Source: Pseudopithomyces maydicus (taxonomy: Eukaryota; Ascomycota; Dothideomycetes; Pleosporales; Didymosphaeriaceae). Taken from it: DNA of 64,000 nt. The notes beneath the pieces are model-generated. The model ran no database searches. It was not told where the DNA came from and was given only the letters and a program-made list of their open reading frames with translations. Position 1 is the first letter of the stretch, and the number at the start of each line of letters is the position of its first letter. The position numbers and the translations under genes were made by a program. The stretch is taken from the NCBI GenBank assembly GCA_026873275.1, contig JANTUC010000001.1, positions 1,240,001 to 1,304,000 on the forward strand. The letters are read 5' to 3'. Positions 61,219 through 64,000 of this stretch are shown here, piece by piece.

Positions 61219-61365
61219 CAACATGAAGGCGGGGTAAGTCTCCCTGTACTTGAGTGATGATGCTCACTTACACAATCATGTAAGACTTTAGTGGACCTTA
61301 CTTCGTGGCTTGCACACTCCAGTCGCTGCACTATTGGACAACATGATGGTGGGGTAAGTATCCCT
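61219..61365 (+). repeat. Imperfect direct repeat pair, 27 bp at 120-bp spacing
   Basis: Segments starting CAACATGAAGGCGGGG (61219) and CAACATGATGGTGGGG (61339) match over 27 bases with three differences. They may be decayed tandem copies of a 120-bp unit. Confidence 0.45.
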
Positions 61366-61600
61366 AGGAAGGTGACTCGTGCGAGATCTGAGTGAGACTC
61401 GAGCGGCACAGTCTTCGATATCATTGCTTACGCACATACCTACGTATATATAGCTTCTTCGCGTATATGTACCTACGTATACATTCAAAACCACCAGTAC
61501 GTAGTGCACACACTCGCATTGCAACTGCGGTCAGATCACGACGGCGACTATCATAAATTCAAATATATTTCACCATCCAAAAGTGAAAACAATTCTAACG

Positions 61601-62943
61601 ATGAAAGCTGTTATCATTAAAGAACATGGCATAGCCGCACTTGCCAATGTTGAAGAGCAGATTATGCGGCCAGACTACATTAAAGTCAAGACTGTTGCTG
61701 TGGCCGTCAATCCAACCGATCTTCACCACACATCAAGTGTAGGCCTCGTAGGCGGCATACTAGGGTGCGATCTTTCTGGCGTTGTAGAAGAAGTGGGTGT
61801 ACAATGTACATCTGATGTAAAAATTGGCGACTATGTATATGGTGTCTGCCACGGAGCCAATATGGTACGTAACCTTTAAAGATTTCACTGGAACCAGCTC
61901 TCGCGTGCTCACTGCATCCAGAATTCACGAGAAGACGGAGCTTTTGCCGAGTACGCACTTGTAAGGGATGGTCATATTGCAAAGCTCCCCGAGAACCTGT
62001 CTCTCGAGGAGGCTGCTACGCTTGGCGTCGGCGTGACTACCATTGGTCAGAGCTTGTACATGACCATGAAGCTTCCGCTCCCAGGCGAAACTCCCGTCAA
62101 AGGTGAACAGTTCCTGTTAGTCTACGGTGGAAGTTCCGCAACCGGTACACTCGCCATTCAATACGCCAAATTGTAGGTAGATCTGTTCTTTGAATTACTC
62201 GGCATTGATCATCATTTAGGTCGGGAATGACGGTTGTAACTACAGCTAGCCCAGAAAACTTCGAACTTGTGAAATCGAGGGAGCTGATGTCGTGTTTGAT
62301 TATCATGATCCGCAGTGTTCGCGTCTGATCAGAGAGTACACGAATGGGAGGCTTCAGTTCATCCTTGACTGCATTTCAACGAAGGCAAGCTACGATATAA
62401 TCGCAAAAGCAATTCCGGAATTCGCCGATAAGGGAATAAACATGGTAACGTTACTACCTGCAGATGCGTGGCCAAGGAATGATATTACTCCGACTGTCAT
62501 TCTTGCCTACACATCCCTAGGCAAAGCTTTTGCCAAGTTTGGTATTGACTTTCCTGAAATAGCTGCTCATTATGAATTTGGAGTGACGTTCTGGGAATTA
62601 AGTCAAAAGTTGTTAGCCGATGGCAAGATCAAACCGCACCCGGTGGCTCTACGCAAGGGTGGTCTCGCTGCTGTCCCAGATGGGTATGTACCTTGAATTG
62701 CATCGTGGTCATGTATACTCATTACAAATAAGAATTGCCGAGCATGCCGAAGGAAAAGTACGAGCTGTGAAGCTTGTCTACCGGGTGACCGAGACAGACG
62801 ACTCTGAGTCGAAAAAAGAACTGCGGTTCAAGGTCCAGGGTTTGGTGTTAAATGGTGATCCCATGGACAAACGAATCCGCCTACTGGGATCGTTAATGCT
62901 CAGTGAAATTTCTGATTTCAGCCATGAGTATCTAGTAATATAG
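61601..62943 (+). CDS. MDR reductase (toxD/enoyl-reductase-like), one apparent frameshift
   Basis: Four exons: 61601-61864, 61922-62172, 62220-62683 and 62733-62943. The protein begins MKAVIIKEHGIAALANVEEQ. The conserved VAVNPTDLHH, GGILGCDLSGVVEEVG, EDGAFAEYALVRDG and the cofactor loop LLVYGGSSATGTLAIQYAKL mark the zinc-free fungal MDR group that includes trans-acting enoyl reductases such as ToxD. In exon 3 the frame of PENFELVKSR must gain one base at GGG (62279-62281) to continue GADVVFDYHDPQCSRLIREY. With it the protein is 396 residues, including an unusual 40-residue tail after KLVYRVTET. No polyketide synthase is nearby, so a trans-ER role is not supported. The substrate is unknown. 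Confidence 0.8.
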
Positions 62944-62947
62944 TTAT

Positions 62948-63148
62948 TCAGCTAGGCTGTGATGAATGCACACCAACGACTCCAATTCCGCCATTGTAGC
63001 CCGTAATGGCTACCATCTGCTGCAAAATGATGTCCTGTTCGATATCCAGATGGACATTACGCGCCTCAAAGCCTACAGCATCAATTGAACGCCTCACACC
63101 GTCTGGCTCCAGTTCCAAAAGGTGCGCCACGCTCGAGGCGGTCTTGCA
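62948..63148 (-). pseudogene. Remnant of glutathione-independent formaldehyde dehydrogenase
   Basis: The minus strand reads VAHLLELEPDGVRRSIDAVG then FEARNVHLDIEQDIILQQMV and NGGIGVVGVHSSQPS before a stop. This is a middle segment of the zinc-dependent, glutathione-independent formaldehyde dehydrogenase (FdhA-like) family, normally about 390-400 residues. A TAG lies directly upstream in frame (63149-63151), and neither the N-terminal zinc domain nor the C-terminal third is found next to it. It is a truncated relic, tail-to-tail with the MDR gene. Confidence 0.75.
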
Positions 63149-63456
63149 CTATCGAGGTAACATATGGGTTAGATGATGGTGTGTATACTTGATACATGCA
63201 TCTTGGCGTTCCAGCACCTTTACACCAGCAGTGAGGCTCAGCTTAATGCAGGAACTATCGGGGTATGATGAATCTCGCCAAATGTGGGGAAACACTCCAG
63301 CCAACCAGACAAGGCATGAAGCCTACGAAGGCCGCTAATGCAACCTGCTTACCGCGCTAGGGGAGATTCGCGGCCCATCAGCAACTTGCATATAGAACAA
63401 CAGCCCTTCGCCGGGTGTACCTCAATAGACCTCTAATTGTTCCCTGACTTAGCACC
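63149..63456. other. Short intergenic before the bZIP gene
   Basis: Separates the dehydrogenase remnant from the divergent bZIP gene. No additional dehydrogenase sequence is recognised on the minus strand. It presumably holds the bZIP promoter. Confidence 0.4.
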
Positions 63457-64000
63457 ATGTCGAGGGCAAGCTCAGAGGTCCTGTACATCGAGACGATGAT
63501 ACCACAAAAAGTGGGTGTCTGCGACAATAAAGAGAATTGGACGGGGATCACAGATCCCTTGCGAAGAAGAAGGCTTCAAAATCGACTGAATCAACGAGCA
63601 TACAGTCAGTCCTCCGAATCCGGCAAGTCGACGTCGGCTGCTGACCGGGCCTCTGTTGTCTCCCTGTAGGAAATCGACGTCGGCTCAACAACCCAGCAGA
63701 TGCAGTAACGCCCGCTAACAGACGGAAGCGGGACGAGACGTTGGTCGAAGGGGCCGTGTCATCAAGCAGTGGAGTTGACCATGTCAGCAGACAGTGCTCC
63801 GGCGCAACGGCTCGCCTACGAAAAACCATGGAGAGTTTTGCCAATCACGCGCGGGAGCGCTTTGTACAGGGCAATCCCGTTCTCGAGCATCTCCCGATGT
63901 TGTTACAGTACAATGTAGACGTAGCTCTTCGTCGCAATGCTGAGATGCTGGGCATGTCTGATCTTTGGCTCAATTACGAGGCTATCTCGCCCTTCAATAA
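63457..64000 (+). CDS. bZIP-type transcription factor with DUF3425 region, cut by window end
   Basis: Exon 1 (63457-63604) encodes NKENWTGITDPLRRRRLQNR then LNQRAY, the diagnostic basic region of the fungal bZIP/DUF3425 group. An intron from gtcagt to ctgtag (63605-63669) joins in phase to RNRRRLNNPADAVTPANRRK. The frame stays open to the window end through FVQGNPVLEHLPMLLQYNVD and VALRRNAEMLGMSDLWLNYE, which is the start of the DUF3425 helical region. The leucine zipper is weak or absent, as usual in this group. It acts in the nucleus and targets are unknown. Only the first 159 codons are present. Confidence 0.88.

Larger units (their letters stand above)
60830..61600. other. Intergenic with repeat remnants
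   Basis: No gene recognised. Contains copy 2 of the dispersed motif (61145-61164) and a pair of related 27-base segments 120 bases apart (61219-61245 and 61339-61365). A 94-codon frame at 60912-61196 has no domain. Confidence 0.5.

Noticed and set aside
44446..62943. Secondary-metabolite gene cluster (peroxygenase, GMC oxidase, SAT4-like protein, toxD-like reductase)
   Set aside because: No polyketide synthase, non-ribosomal synthetase, terpene cyclase or prenyltransferase is seen. The tailoring-type genes are kilobases apart among unrelated genes.
1..64000. tRNA, rRNA or CRISPR features
   Set aside because: No cloverleaf with a convincing B-box, no rRNA sequence and no regularly spaced repeat array was seen. 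A covariance-model scan would be needed to exclude a tRNA.

Overview
This 64 kb window is nuclear DNA from a filamentous ascomycete (Pezizomycotina). The signs are many short GT-AG introns of about 44-110 nt with fungal branch points (often gctgac), plus families typical of that group: NACHT-ankyrin and HET proteins, a CE5 cutinase, a heme-thiolate peroxygenase, a SAT4/rhodopsin-type membrane protein, a DUF3425 bZIP factor, NUP192 and TEL1. A dothideomycete-like host is my guess only.

Layout. The left arm (1-11.3 kb) is sparse: a single-pass membrane glycoprotein, a GPI-type cutinase and a NACHT-ankyrin NLR-like gene. A compact core of conserved genes follows (11.3-29.3 kb): an MDR oxidoreductase, mitochondrial glycine cleavage H protein, mitochondrial ribosomal protein bS6m, nucleoporin NUP192 and the checkpoint kinase TEL1. 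The core contains two head-to-head pairs that share short promoters (gcvH/bS6m and NUP192/TEL1). From 29.3 to 50 kb the density falls again: butanediol-dehydrogenase-like MDR, HET protein, ULP1-like protease, SDR, a small membrane protein, rhodopsin-domain protein, peroxygenase and GMC oxidoreductase. The right arm (51-64 kb) holds a Thr-rich secreted protein, a phenolic acid decarboxylase, a VWA-ankyrin protein, a 729-residue secreted protein made of about 33 cysteine units, a secreted PAN/coiled-coil protein with cysteines every 15 residues, a second MDR reductase, a formaldehyde dehydrogenase remnant and the start of a bZIP gene.

Function. The core genes are housekeeping. The flanks look like accessory genome for self/non-self recognition (NLR, HET, possibly the ULP1-like protease), plant-polymer and phenolic metabolism (cutinase, phenolic acid decarboxylase, peroxygenase, GMC oxidase) and cell-surface or extracellular structure (53.6-60.8 kb).

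Caution. In eight genes the conserved protein moves into another frame at one or more points, and each move is repaired by adding a single nucleotide. Most of these sites are C5, G5, A6 or T6 runs. This suggests homopolymer undercalling in the assembly more than independent gene death, and such genes would be split by an automatic annotator. Exon coordinates were read by eye from splice consensus, reading-frame phase and family motifs.
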